Below, piece by piece: positions 17,999 to 27,204 of a stretch of 64,000 bases of DNA; the first letter of the stretch is position 1; each line of letters begins with the position of its first letter. A model generated the notes under the pieces. The model did not search any database. It saw only the letters and a program-made list of their open reading frames with translations, and had not been told where the DNA came from. The stretch is from Parapedobacter tibetensis (lineage in GTDB: Bacteria > Bacteroidota > Bacteroidia > Sphingobacteriales > Sphingobacteriaceae), in contig NZ_JAMXBE010000007.1 of assembly GCF_024704835.1 (NCBI RefSeq), positions 194,465 through 258,464 of the forward strand, written 5' to 3'. The position numbers and the translations under genes are program-made.

Positions 17999-19527
17999 TC
18001 GATGTAAGCGGTTTTTACGATAGCACTCCCGTTATTGACGGTCATGTACAGCATACCTTCGGTGTCGTAGTCAAGCAAGCGGTCTCCGTTTGTCCCTTCC
18101 GTGAGGGTAAAGCCATTGAATAGCAATTCGTTCGGGGCGTACCGTGTGGCCTTCTGGGTTTCAAAGTCGATTTCGCAGAGCGTGCCCCCGTCAATGATAC
18201 CCCGGCCGCCGGAGGTATGAAAGTAAAGCCCGAGCAGTTTGCCGTTGACCGGCAGCGGGTCAAAAGTGGATACCAAGCCGCCGTTAAACCGGTTCAACGA
18301 AGCCGTGGCATAGCTTGGTTCGCCACTGGCCCGCCAATTACTGATGTACTCACCCGTCCGGATGAGCGTCACTAGGTCGGTCAGCCAGAGCAACGAACCG
18401 GTCTGCTGCTTGGTATACATCCGCCAAGCCTCCAAGTCCAGGTAACTCATCCTGTAGTTGATTTTCGTTCCCGGAAGCGCATGGTGTATGCGCACCGAAG
18501 AATAGTATTCGTTCGCATTGGGGTCGTTAATCAGCGGGATGAAATTGGCTTCGGTATTGGGTCCAACACTCAAGAATTCGCTGAAGTCCAGCAGGTAGCT
18601 GTATTGTCCCTGGTTGCCCAGCTTCGTCAGAAAGTCGTCCATCAGATTGCAGTAGATATTACCTTCCGCATCGGGCCAGATGGCGGTAATTTTGTAAATT
18701 TTGACCGACTCCACCGCTCCCTCAAAAGGCTGTGCGGCGGCCAGCGTGCGGCGGCTCCGCAGCAAGGAGTACTCCGTGCGGTTGAGGGTGGTCAGCTCAC
18801 CGCTTTGCAAATCAAAACGGCATAGCTTGTAGAGCTCCAGTGTCCGGTCCTGATCCGTTTCGTTCACTTTGGCCGAAAAATAAAAATACCGCTCATCGGG
18901 GCTCACGGCACCGGCATTGAACTCTGCGATGGTAAACGCACCGCGGGCGTCGGAGAGCTGACTTTCCGCGAGGACCTCCGTCACACTGCCATCGGCAGCA
19001 TCGATGCGGAACAGCACCTTGTCGTTGATGTGCCAGACATAGACGTTCCCATTTCCGTTGCGGCCATAGATCGGTGTTGCTCCGGCGGGTATATCGGCTA
19101 CTTTCACCAACTGCAGTTGTTTGTCCAGCAGGGACACATTGGCATCACCGACGATCTCGATAGACGGGGCGGCAATGGTCGTGCCGTTGGACGTAATGGC
19201 AATCGATCGGTCTTCGCCGATGCCCATGGCCTCGGTGATCCGTACATCGACGATGTCGATCAACAGCCCGTTCTGGTTATTCACGACTTTTTCGGTCTTC
19301 GTTTCCAGCACTTCGGCCTTTACATTGCCGATGCGGATTTCGAGGTTGTTTTCGAGGTTGAGCCGCCCTTTGAGGGTGAGCGTATCGCCCACCATGTACA
19401 CGACTTGATAGTCGGCATAAATCTCCGGCTGTGTGTCCAGCACGCCGTAAAAATCGTCGGCATCCTGGCAGGCATGCAGGAACCCTAACAGGCCAGCCAT
19501 AATCAGGAATACTATTTTATGATTCAT
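17995..19527 (-). CDS. Surface lipoprotein, probable beta-propeller
   Basis: 510 residues. Lipoprotein signal ending LLGFLHAC followed by QDADD. After an N-terminal beta domain (residues about 30-125), the protein has several repeated blade-like segments (IYGRNGNGNVYVWHINDKVLFRIDA, AVSPDERYFYFSAKV, ITAIWPDAEGNIYCNLMDD), consistent with a beta-propeller. Surface propeller lipoproteins of Bacteroidota often pair with a TonB-dependent receptor to capture its ligand. It starts 24 bases after the receptor gene, so it is its likely partner. Ligand unknown; I do not recognise a specific family. Confidence 0.65.
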   Translation of the reverse strand: MNHKIVFLIMAGLLGFLHACQDADDFYGVLDTQPEIYADYQVVYMVGDTLTLKGRLNLENNLEIRIGNVKAEVLETKTEKVVNNQNGLLIDIVDVRITEAMGIGEDRSIAITSNGTTIAAPSIEIVGDANVSLLDKQLQLVKVADIPAGATPIYGRNGNGNVYVWHINDKVLFRIDAADGSVTEVLAESQLSDARGAFTIAEFNAGAVSPDERYFYFSAKVNETDQDRTLELYKLCRFDLQSGELTTLNRTEYSLLRSRRTLAAAQPFEGAVESVKIYKITAIWPDAEGNIYCNLMDDFLTKLGNQGQYSYLLDFSEFLSVGPNTEANFIPLINDPNANEYYSSVRIHHALPGTKINYRMSYLDLEAWRMYTKQQTGSLLWLTDLVTLIRTGEYISNWRASGEPSYATASLNRFNGGLVSTFDPLPVNGKLLGLYFHTSGGRGIIDGGTLCEIDFETQKATRYAPNELLFNGFTLTEGTNGDRLLDYDTEGMLYMTVNNGSAIVKTAYIE

Positions 19528-19551
19528 TGCTTTCTTTTTTATTTGATCGTA

Positions 19552-22500
19552 TCAGAATGAGTAAGATAGTGCGAGGTTGAAATAGCGCCCCGGGCGATAC
19601 GAAGAAGCGATGTTGTCGCCTTCATTTACCGGCAACGCTCCCTGAGCGGAAGGCAATTCCACGAGCGGCTCGTACTGGTTGGAGCGGTTCCAGTCTTCGG
19701 CCACTTCTATTTGCCGATCCAGCAGGTTCTGTACGGTGAATTTCAACTGCAGGCCATCGCCGATACGTTGTGTGGCGGAAAAATCGAGCAGTTGGCGCGG
19801 CAGCTCCAGGAGACTACCGCGGTTTTCTGAACCAACAATAAGCGGATTGGAACGATCCCCCAGACCTACAGCATAGATATTTTCGGCCACGTAATTGTAT
19901 ATCGCCGCAATCCGGGTGCCCCAACCGGCATTGTCGTAATACAAACCTGCATTGAGGAGGTACGGCGCCTGTCCCTGCAAGGGGCGTTCCCCGATCATGA
20001 CGGAGGTTTGGCTCAGGTCTTCATACCTGACCTCACTGTTGATAATGGACCCGTTAGCGATGACCGACAGGTTACGGAATAAGCTTTTCCGCACCTCCAC
20101 TTCCAACCCCCGTAGCGTGGCAGATGTGGCATTGTCAAAGGAAATGGAAGGGAACATGCCGACCACACGGTTGGAATTGTTAACACGTTCAATCGGGTCG
20201 GTAATTTCTTTGTAAAAAGCTCCTACACTGATCGCATCCCCTTTGTCCATATCCGGATAAAATTCCACCCGAAAGTCGTAGTTTTCCGCTTTGGCCGATA
20301 CCAGGCTCGGGTTGCCGGATAGTTGGGTGTTGTTTTCGAAGTCGAGCTCCCGGAATGGCGATACCTCGCGGAATTCGGTGCGGTTGACGGTCTTGCCATA
20401 GGCCGCACGGACGACCCATTGGTCTGAGGGCTTATAAGCGATGTTGACGGAAGGCAACCATTCGCTGTCGATATGATCCGTCAGGATGGGCTGGCTGACG
20501 GGAATACTCAGACGGCTTTCTGACGGGATGGCAGCGCCGATTTTCTGGCGGTTGTACTCGTAGCGTACACCGCCGTGCACTTCGATCCATGGATAGGGCG
20601 TGAGGGTGAGTGCCACGTAGCCGGCGTTGTTCTGTTCGGTGCCCACGTACATGTCGCTGCCCGTGGTGCGGTCGGCCACATACAGCCCCGTGTAATCGTC
20701 GTTCAGGTAATTGCTACTCCATACGTCGGGCAGCTGGCTTTCCCGGAAACGGACCAAATTGGCATCCACCCATTGGTGTGAGTTGCGGGCGTCCAGTCCA
20801 GAACGGGCTGGATCCACATTTCCCCCATGCAGGGTATAAATACGACGGGACAGGGTACGTTTTTTCCATTGCTGGAACGTGCCGACATTGATCACCGCCC
20901 ACGTTGCTGGCTTATACGTGTAATCCAGGGCGCCGTTGTAAATTCCTTCATTATTGCGGGACCATAAGCGGGAGATGATGCCCAATGACAAAGGAATGGT
21001 ATTCAAATCTTCGGAAGAGTTCGGGCTGTACCCACGCGCCCACCACTGGATATCGGCATCGCCCATGGCAATTTCAGGTATCATTCCCCGGAGGCGTATC
21101 ACCCGCTGGTCAGGCGTTTCCTGCTGGCTGTAGGTATAGCCGGCATTCCATTCCAGACGGTGGCTGTCTTTACCGAACGTGTGATTCCCGCCGAGATTGC
21201 CAGCATACAGGAAACGTTGGCTGTACGAGAGGGTAATATCCTTGTTCCTGTCCGCGCTTTGTGCATCCTGAAACGTGGGATGGCTGACGCGTACTACGGT
21301 AGCATCCAATCCCTGCTGCAGGAGGAAATTCTTAAAAAAGAGCTTGTGCCGCTCGTTAAGCGACAATGTAAAATTTTGCAGCAGGTTGAGCTGTGCGGTA
21401 TTGGTATTCCGATCGTCGGTACCGGTCCTATCGGTGGACCCTACACTACGTCCGCGTGTACCTTCCTGCCGGTATTGGTCGTATTTCTGGTTATCGTTTT
21501 TATAGCTGAACGACGTGAGCGAAGAAAGCGTCCGGTCGAACAAGCGAAAAGCGTTGTAGTAGTTGGCTGTAACCTGCATATTAGGCAGGGCCGTTTTTTT
21601 GCCGTAATACAAGGTAGAGTTAAACGCTTCGGCATACTCCGAAGGTTTCAGGTCGGCTAATAGCAGGCTCCCGTAGCTAGGAAGCACAGACGGCAGGGCG
21701 CGTGTGCCGTCGTCGAACCCCAAAAAATCGAATTTACCGCCATTGTAGGCAAGGAAATCGTTGTTGAAGGATGTGCCCGGGCGGTGGCCCAGTTGGAATT
21801 CGATATCAAAGTGCTTCACGGCTTTGGCATCCTTGGTGTAGATCTTTATCACACCCCCGGTGGCGTCGGCCTGGTTTTCGGGCGATGGGGATTTGTAAAC
21901 CAGGATCTTGTCGATGATCCGGCTGGGGAGCAGGTCCAGCGCAAAGTTGCGGTTATTCATTTCGGTACTCGGTGCCACGTTGTCGTTGAGGTAGGTAAGG
22001 TTGTAGCGGGGGTTCAACCCGCGCACGATGACGAATTTGTCGTCCACGATACTGACACCCGCCACCCGCTGCACCGCCTGTGCCGCGTTGCGGTCGGCCG
22101 ACTTGCTGATCTGTTCGGAAGAGATACCCGAGGCCACCACATTAAGGTTTTTGATTTCGGAGATGAGTTGCCGCTCGCTGGTATGCGCTACGGGCCGACG
22201 CGTCTTGCCGATGGCGTTGATGACCACCTCACCGAGCGTATTATCGCCTTGCAGGCGCACATCGTAGGTGCTTTCGCTGGCAGCGCGGACGCTGACGGAA
22301 ACGCTTTCTGTCGTATAACTCACAAACGATACCTGCAAGGTATACTTGCCGGCGGGTATGCCCGTGAGGTGGTAATAACCGTTTTCGTCAGACTGTGCCC
22401 CTTTTTTGAGTTTCACGATCAAAACGGATGCGCCGGGCAGGGGCTGTGAAGTTTCGAACTCCACGATGCGGCCTTTAAGGGTTCCGCTGCCTTTTTCCTG

Positions 22501-22884
22501 ACCGGCTTGGACGTTTGGGTTTTTGGAGGGCGGTTTTTGATAACTGACCGATATAATATTTCCGGCCTGATGAAAAGATAGTCCATATTGTCCCAGATCG
22601 CTCAGCACCTTATCCAAAGGGACATTTTTATAATCCAACGGGCCAATCTTTGCCTGATCCACCTCTGCCGGAGAGAAATTGAAATCATAGCCGGTCTGCT
22701 CTTTGAGCACTTTAAACAACGGGGAAGCGGAAATTTCTTTATAATTGAGGGATATTGTTTTTTCCTGTTTTACAGCCTGCGCAAATAAACCGGGAGTACA
22801 TAAAAGTTGCAATAACAGGACTGCGAGAGACTTTTTAAGGACGCGTGGCTTCCATAAGCCACCCGCTTTTGAATTTAAATTCAT
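19552..22884 (-). CDS. TonB-dependent outer-membrane receptor with STN signalling domain
   Basis: 1110 residues. Signal peptide, then an STN (secretin/TonB short N-terminal) domain at about residues 45-115 (LNYKEISASPLFKVLKEQTGYDFNF), a carboxypeptidase-regulatory-like domain at about 135-215 (GRIVEFETSQPLPGASVLIVKL), a plug at about 230-350 (IVRGLNPRYNLTYLNDNVAPST, then GGVIKIYTKDA) and a long beta-barrel ending in an aromatic LALSYSF. The plug resembles siderophore/peptide-type receptors more than SusC, and no SusD partner follows. The STN domain, with the FecR and sigma genes directly upstream, indicates a receptor that signals ligand presence to induce its own operon. Confidence 0.9.
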   Translation of the reverse strand: MNLNSKAGGLWKPRVLKKSLAVLLLQLLCTPGLFAQAVKQEKTISLNYKEISASPLFKVLKEQTGYDFNFSPAEVDQAKIGPLDYKNVPLDKVLSDLGQYGLSFHQAGNIISVSYQKPPSKNPNVQAGQEKGSGTLKGRIVEFETSQPLPGASVLIVKLKKGAQSDENGYYHLTGIPAGKYTLQVSFVSYTTESVSVSVRAASESTYDVRLQGDNTLGEVVINAIGKTRRPVAHTSERQLISEIKNLNVVASGISSEQISKSADRNAAQAVQRVAGVSIVDDKFVIVRGLNPRYNLTYLNDNVAPSTEMNNRNFALDLLPSRIIDKILVYKSPSPENQADATGGVIKIYTKDAKAVKHFDIEFQLGHRPGTSFNNDFLAYNGGKFDFLGFDDGTRALPSVLPSYGSLLLADLKPSEYAEAFNSTLYYGKKTALPNMQVTANYYNAFRLFDRTLSSLTSFSYKNDNQKYDQYRQEGTRGRSVGSTDRTGTDDRNTNTAQLNLLQNFTLSLNERHKLFFKNFLLQQGLDATVVRVSHPTFQDAQSADRNKDITLSYSQRFLYAGNLGGNHTFGKDSHRLEWNAGYTYSQQETPDQRVIRLRGMIPEIAMGDADIQWWARGYSPNSSEDLNTIPLSLGIISRLWSRNNEGIYNGALDYTYKPATWAVINVGTFQQWKKRTLSRRIYTLHGGNVDPARSGLDARNSHQWVDANLVRFRESQLPDVWSSNYLNDDYTGLYVADRTTGSDMYVGTEQNNAGYVALTLTPYPWIEVHGGVRYEYNRQKIGAAIPSESRLSIPVSQPILTDHIDSEWLPSVNIAYKPSDQWVVRAAYGKTVNRTEFREVSPFRELDFENNTQLSGNPSLVSAKAENYDFRVEFYPDMDKGDAISVGAFYKEITDPIERVNNSNRVVGMFPSISFDNATSATLRGLEVEVRKSLFRNLSVIANGSIINSEVRYEDLSQTSVMIGERPLQGQAPYLLNAGLYYDNAGWGTRIAAIYNYVAENIYAVGLGDRSNPLIVGSENRGSLLELPRQLLDFSATQRIGDGLQLKFTVQNLLDRQIEVAEDWNRSNQYEPLVELPSAQGALPVNEGDNIASSYRPGRYFNLALSYSF

Positions 22885-23004
22885 AGTTTTGAAATCCGTT
22901 TTCTATTTTAAATGAGTTAGGGAACGTTTCCCGGTTTCCGGCCGGGTGTTTTAAGGGAAATACTGCTTGCCGGCGGTATTTCCCCCTTTTATGCGCTTGC
23001 TGGA

Positions 23005-23979
23005 TCAGTTTGTAATCAAATAGTCATTGGCTGCTGTCTTTTTAAAGTTGAATTTATAGATGAAGGCAAGTGAGTTCAGGGCTTCTTCCAGCGTTCCCTC
23101 ATTGCTGAATTTTCCACTGAAATTGATGTCCTTATTGAATTGCGCCGTGCTGAAGCTGATATGGGCTCCGTAAAAGGACGACAGGCTGTACAATACTTCC
23201 GTAAGGGGCGCCTGTTCGTACACCAGCATTCCGGCGTTCATCGAATCATTGGTCGGGGCGAAATTACTGCGATTACCGATCTTTTCCTTCACGTGATACG
23301 TGTAGGCGTTACCGGGGTGCAGGACCACCTGTTCGTGCTGCGCAATCCCATCTTCCACGCTGACCTTACCCGTGTACAGGCTTACTTTTTCAAAATCATA
23401 CCCGCTGTAATGCTGCACCATAAACGACGTCCCCAAGGCGGTCGTGGCCAATGCGGCTGATTCCACCGTAAACGGTCTGGCGGTATCATGGGCCACCTCG
23501 AAGAACGCTCGACCTTCGGAAAGGTATACCCGGCGCTCCTTTCTTTTAAACACTGCGGGATATTTGAAAACCGATCCCGATGCCAAGGTTACTTTTGAAC
23601 CATCCGCCAACGTCAGTTCTTTCGTCTGCCCAACCGGAACGGTCAGCGTCAACAGGTTTTTTAATTCGCTTCGCCGCTGAAAATATTGATAACCCTGGAA
23701 TGCTCCTCCGAAAAGCATGGCAAACAGCAGTACGGCAGCCGCCGTCCTAAGAAAATATAACCTGCGGATCTTGCCGCCATTTTCCCCGCGCAATACGTTA
23801 TCGGCTATATTTCCCGAAGGAACCCATTTTACCGGTGAACGGTTAAACGTGTCCTCCACATCTGCCATATCGTGTACATCCCCTTCACCGAGCGCTTGAA
23901 AAAACGCATCCAGTTCAGCAGGTGACAGTTCACCTTTGAGGTATCTGTCGTGCAGTGCTTTTCTTTCTTCGTTGTTCAT
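23005..23979 (-). CDS. FecR-family anti-sigma factor
   Basis: 324 residues. The N-terminal cytoplasmic part (YLKGELSPAELDAFFQAL) resembles the sigma-binding region. One transmembrane helix lies at about 77-97, and the periplasmic FecR domain has TVPVGQTKELTLADGSKVTLASGS and YLSEGRAFFEVAHD, followed by a DUF4974-like C-terminal domain (LTEVLYSLSSFYGAHISF). It holds the sigma factor until the TonB receptor's STN domain contacts it from the periplasm. It lies between the sigma gene (168 bases upstream) and the receptor gene (120 bases downstream), the standard order. Confidence 0.92.
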   Translation of the reverse strand: MNNEERKALHDRYLKGELSPAELDAFFQALGEGDVHDMADVEDTFNRSPVKWVPSGNIADNVLRGENGGKIRRLYFLRTAAAVLLFAMLFGGAFQGYQYFQRRSELKNLLTLTVPVGQTKELTLADGSKVTLASGSVFKYPAVFKRKERRVYLSEGRAFFEVAHDTARPFTVESAALATTALGTSFMVQHYSGYDFEKVSLYTGKVSVEDGIAQHEQVVLHPGNAYTYHVKEKIGNRSNFAPTNDSMNAGMLVYEQAPLTEVLYSLSSFYGAHISFSTAQFNKDINFSGKFSNEGTLEEALNSLAFIYKFNFKKTAANDYLITN

Positions 23980-24147
23980 GTTACTGTATACTAACTGTCC
24001 CGTTGTCCCGGGCCTACATGTATATATACAGCATCCCGGGGGTAAACAGGGGCAATCGAAAAATCAACTATTTTATAAACAGCTGATAATCAATAATAAA
24101 AATTCTAAGGGAATATTGGATGACGTAGACATCAGGCAAAGGGCGCC

Positions 24148-24750
24148 TTACTGATGGCCGATCAGCACGCTGCCCAGCAAGAGCAGGGTGGCGAAATCTC
24201 CTGTATTTGCGAGGTGGGCCAGGTCCTTCATGGCAATGCCCATGTGGCTTTTAACCGTTTCTTTATTGATGCACAGCAGCTCTGCTACTTCGGCATAAGA
24301 GAGGCCATCGAATTTGCAATACTCAAATATCTTTCTTCTTTGGGGGGGAAACGTACGGATGATCTCTTTCAGGACTTTTAAATCATGCGTCGCCTCTATC
24401 TGTCTATCCTGCTGGTACAGCACATCCCGATGGACGGTGTAATGGTCGCTCAGATCGGCCCGCCTCTTTTCATCAGCTGCCAGTTTTTTCAGGTACGAAA
24501 AGGTTTCAAATTTAGCCGTGGTATATAAAAAACCGATGATGCCTATTTGGGGGTCAATATGTTCCCGGTTGGACCAGAGGCGGAGATAGATGTCGTTCAC
24601 CAATTCTTCTGCGTTTTCTTTAGAGCGTACGTAACGCATGCAGTAGGTCATGATCTTTTCTTTGGTCTGGTCATAGACTGTCCGGAAAGCCGCAGGTTTT
24701 CCGGCTTTGAACTGCTGTACAATGTCCTGTTGAACAGTATCTACTCCCAT
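24148..24750 (-). CDS. ECF-type RNA polymerase sigma factor
   Basis: 200 residues. Region 2 is visible in FRTVYDQTKEKIMTYCMRYVRSKENAEELVNDIYLRLW and region 4 in FPPQRRKIFEYCKFDGLSYAEVAELLCINKETVKSHM. It is the first gene of the FecR/TonB locus and should direct transcription of the downstream surface genes when released by FecR. The hydrophobic tail after region 4 (FATLLLLGSVLIG) is a little unusual and recurs in some Bacteroidota ECF factors. Confidence 0.92.
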   Translation of the reverse strand: MGVDTVQQDIVQQFKAGKPAAFRTVYDQTKEKIMTYCMRYVRSKENAEELVNDIYLRLWSNREHIDPQIGIIGFLYTTAKFETFSYLKKLAADEKRRADLSDHYTVHRDVLYQQDRQIEATHDLKVLKEIIRTFPPQRRKIFEYCKFDGLSYAEVAELLCINKETVKSHMGIAMKDLAHLANTGDFATLLLLGSVLIGHQ

Positions 24751-25078
24751 GGTTATTTGCCCAGTTGTTTTTACCGCACAAAAGTATTCATCTCAGTATT
24801 AAGTTAATATTATCATAATAAATACCGGAGCCGATATAGGTGAAAATTTGAACTTAAAGAAGTGACCGGTGTTTTTATTCAACCATGCTATAGTTGCTTA
24901 ACTTTGTCGGATAGATATGCCCAATATATGCGGCATTGCATGGAACTGGCAACTTTAGCCGCCGCTGAGCGAAACCGGAGGCCGGATGGCGGATGCCTTT
25001 GTGACAATCTTGTCACGGATTGTCAATAAATGATTTTTACGAATGGAATATTTGCTCCTTTTCCAAAAAGGACACTAA
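24751..25078. other. Intergenic stretch, sigma-gene promoter side
   Basis: About 330 bases with no convincing gene. The part next to the sigma gene is AT-rich and would hold its promoter; the centre has a small dyad around TTGTGACAATCTTGTCAC. It separates the chromosomal surface locus from the decayed recombinase. Confidence 0.4.
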
Positions 25079-25231
25079 ATGACTACGGAGAAACTCCCAC
25101 AGGTTCGGGAAAACCGTGGAAAAATAGCCGGTGAGGATAAGAGAAAATTGCTTAATTTAATTGCAGAAATCATCGTAAAAATCATCATGTGGGAAGTAAA
25201 TGAAAGCAATCGGTTACGTCAGAATCAGTAA
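25079..25231 (+). CDS. Small ORF preceding the decayed serine recombinase
   Basis: 50 codons, MTTEKLPQVRENRGKIAG and then a helical KRKLLNLIAEIIVKIIM. A short gene with this LLNLIAEIIV helix often precedes recombinase genes in Bacteroidota elements (from memory). It overlaps the recombinase start by 32 bases. With the recombinase broken, it is probably a leftover with no function. Confidence 0.4.
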   Translation: MTTEKLPQVRENRGKIAGEDKRKLLNLIAEIIVKIIMWEVNESNRLRQNQ

Positions 25232-25892
25232 ATGGGACCAGTCCAACTACTCACTGGAGTACTAGGAAAGCAGTATCCGGGAATACTGCAAGCGGAACAA
25301 GGTGGAACTGGCATCGGTGTTCGTGGATGATGGGGAAAGCAGTTATACATTTGACCGGCCGGATTACATCGCCCTGGAAAAATTCATCCGCCAGAACAAA
25401 AGGCAGGTAAAATATCTCATTGTATTTGATCACGACCGCTTTAGCTGAAATTTGGCCGAGGCTCTACTTAAAATCGAGCAACTGGAAGAACGGATGATCA
25501 ACGAGGAAATCGAGGCATCTACCTATAAAAAGTATTTCCAGAAATTCAAAATGGAAAGCGCACGGCTGAGGGAGGAAATCGCCCACCTTGAGGATGGCTC
25601 AGAAGATAATTTACAACCAGCAACTGCTGTTGCTCCCGTATCTGGCCAATCTGGCTGTCATTTTTGAGAAAGTGTCCATCACCAACCAGCATTCAGTCAT
25701 GAAGGAGGTGTGCAAACAAGGTCTCACGTTTAAAGAGGGGCGTTTAGAACACCCTGGATCAACCCACTGTTTGAACATAACCTACTGGCACTCAAAGAAA
25801 AAGGGTTGCTCTTTTTGGAGCAACCCACTGACGTTTTAGATGATCTCCCATCAAGTCGGGGTGGCAGGAAGATTCCATGCCTCCGCAAATAG
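25200..25892 (+). pseudogene. Serine site-specific recombinase, decayed
   Basis: The N-terminus MKAIGYVRIS and later LIVFDHDRFS...NLAEAL are the resolvase catalytic domain. Damage is plain: TAG at 25263, TGA at 25446, a large internal deletion that joins NLAEAL directly to the C-terminal coiled-coil (KIEQLEERMINEEIEASTYKKYF), a frameshift near 25600 into YLANLAVIFEKVSITNQHS, and another near 25740 into RTPWINPLFEHNLLALKEKGLLFLEQP. The final frame stops at 25890-25892. Its last codons contain the 15-bp sequence shared with the tRNA-Pro 3' end, so the island boundary cuts through or abuts it. Confidence 0.85.
25855..25869. repeat. Candidate distal att site
   Basis: Identical over 15 bases to the 3' end of tRNA-Pro at 36348-36362, in the same orientation. 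It lies in the last codons of the decayed recombinase. Chance identity of this length to that specific sequence is unlikely within a window of this size. Confidence 0.55.
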
Positions 25893-26048
25893 CTATCAAT
25901 CAAATTGTTGAAAATCCTTTTGAAGAACCGCTCACCTTTTTGCTCACATATAGTTTGCTCGGTGATTAGTACAATAATAACGGTTTCAAACAACAAAAGG
26001 AAACAATCGGCTACAAATTTTATTGACTGGACGAAAGAAAAGGTATTA

Positions 26049-27119
26049 CTATTTAATAAGATTGCTATTCAATACTATCCTCCTTATCTCTTTTTCAAAG
26101 TGATAAATAATATCGGTGTCTCGATTATATACATTCTCCAACACAATAACATCCAAACCCTTTTCAGGTACATAAAATTTTAAAGACACAAAGCCTAATC
26201 CTCGTCCTGCGTGTCCAATGTACTTAATGGGATCATTACCACTGATATTAACGCCGTAACCATAGTATTTTTTTTTATCGCTAAAGGTCTCGTCAAAGTC
26301 TTCTACATTGGACGTTACCATGGCGCCATAAGTTTCCGGTCTTAGTATTTCTCCATTATGAAGTTTAGTGTCCCAAATATTCAGATCGTTTACATTTGAA
26401 ACAATGCCGCCAGCAGGGATGAAGCCTTTCCACGTTTCCTTTGTAAATCCAGTGGTATTAAAATCAAACAAATTATATTCGTCAGTAGAATTTGTATACC
26501 CACTAATAAGCCCAGTATTGGGTTTGTCTATTTCATAGCAGAAACTATTATGCATTCCTAGGTTTTCAAACAAGCCGTTAGCTAAATCAATATATTTATC
26601 GCCTGATACATTTTCTACTAATCTCCCCAGCAGGCTATATGCTGGATTGCTGTAGTGGAAGCCCGTACCGGGTTCAAAAATTAAAGGTTTATCCAAACTT
26701 GTTATTCCCGATGACATATTGAGCAATTGATGAACAGTTACTGTATCTGCCCAAGTTTGTTTCAGTTCTGGTAAGTATTTTTTTATCGGACTGTTTAAGT
26801 CTATTCTACCATTCTCTACTTCCTTTAAAATCAAAACAGCTGTGATTTGTTTACTATTTGATTGGATTCTGAAGTTGTCTTTTATAGTTATTGGTGTTTT
26901 ATCCTCAAAATTAGAATAACCATGAGCCTTTGAGTATTTTATTTTACCATTTTGGGTTATCAGAATAACACCATTAAAAGCTCTTGGACTCGCTGTTTGC
27001 ATTAAACTGTCAATTTTTGCAGCATAGTTGTCTGTCACTTGGCCATAACTATGGCTATTTGAAAGCGATAAGCATACGTAGAGTAAAAATTTCAAAATTT
27101 GTCTCATTATTGTGGTCAT
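26049..27119 (-). CDS. Serine hydrolase, beta-lactamase / penicillin-binding-protein-like
   Basis: 356 residues of the class C beta-lactamase-like family. A signal peptide (second ATG at 27107 gives the cleaner MRQILKFLLYVCLSLS start) is followed by the SxxK motif at S87-K90 (SNSK), the YxN motif in FHYSNPAYSLLG and the HxG motif in GHAGRG, so the active site is complete. Such enzymes act on peptidoglycan peptides, esters or D-amino-acid peptides; resistance to antibiotics is not implied. It follows the 7TM-AraC gene by 85 bases on the same strand, in an AT-rich part of the island, and may be that regulator's target or simple cargo. Confidence 0.82.
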   Translation of the reverse strand: MTTIMRQILKFLLYVCLSLSNSHSYGQVTDNYAAKIDSLMQTASPRAFNGVILITQNGKIKYSKAHGYSNFEDKTPITIKDNFRIQSNSKQITAVLILKEVENGRIDLNSPIKKYLPELKQTWADTVTVHQLLNMSSGITSLDKPLIFEPGTGFHYSNPAYSLLGRLVENVSGDKYIDLANGLFENLGMHNSFCYEIDKPNTGLISGYTNSTDEYNLFDFNTTGFTKETWKGFIPAGGIVSNVNDLNIWDTKLHNGEILRPETYGAMVTSNVEDFDETFSDKKKYYGYGVNISGNDPIKYIGHAGRGLGFVSLKFYVPEKGLDVIVLENVYNRDTDIIYHFEKEIRRIVLNSNLIK

Positions 27120-27204
27120 TTTTATTTTGAGCCGAAAATAATGATAGACCCCTCAAAATGAGTCTTAAATTTGGGATTCAGAAGTTCGATTTTATAAATA
27201 CAGA

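Noticed and set aside
25730..25996. Minus-strand frame of 88 codons across the recombinase remnant
   Set aside because: It is the complement of a clearly recognisable recombinase C-terminus.
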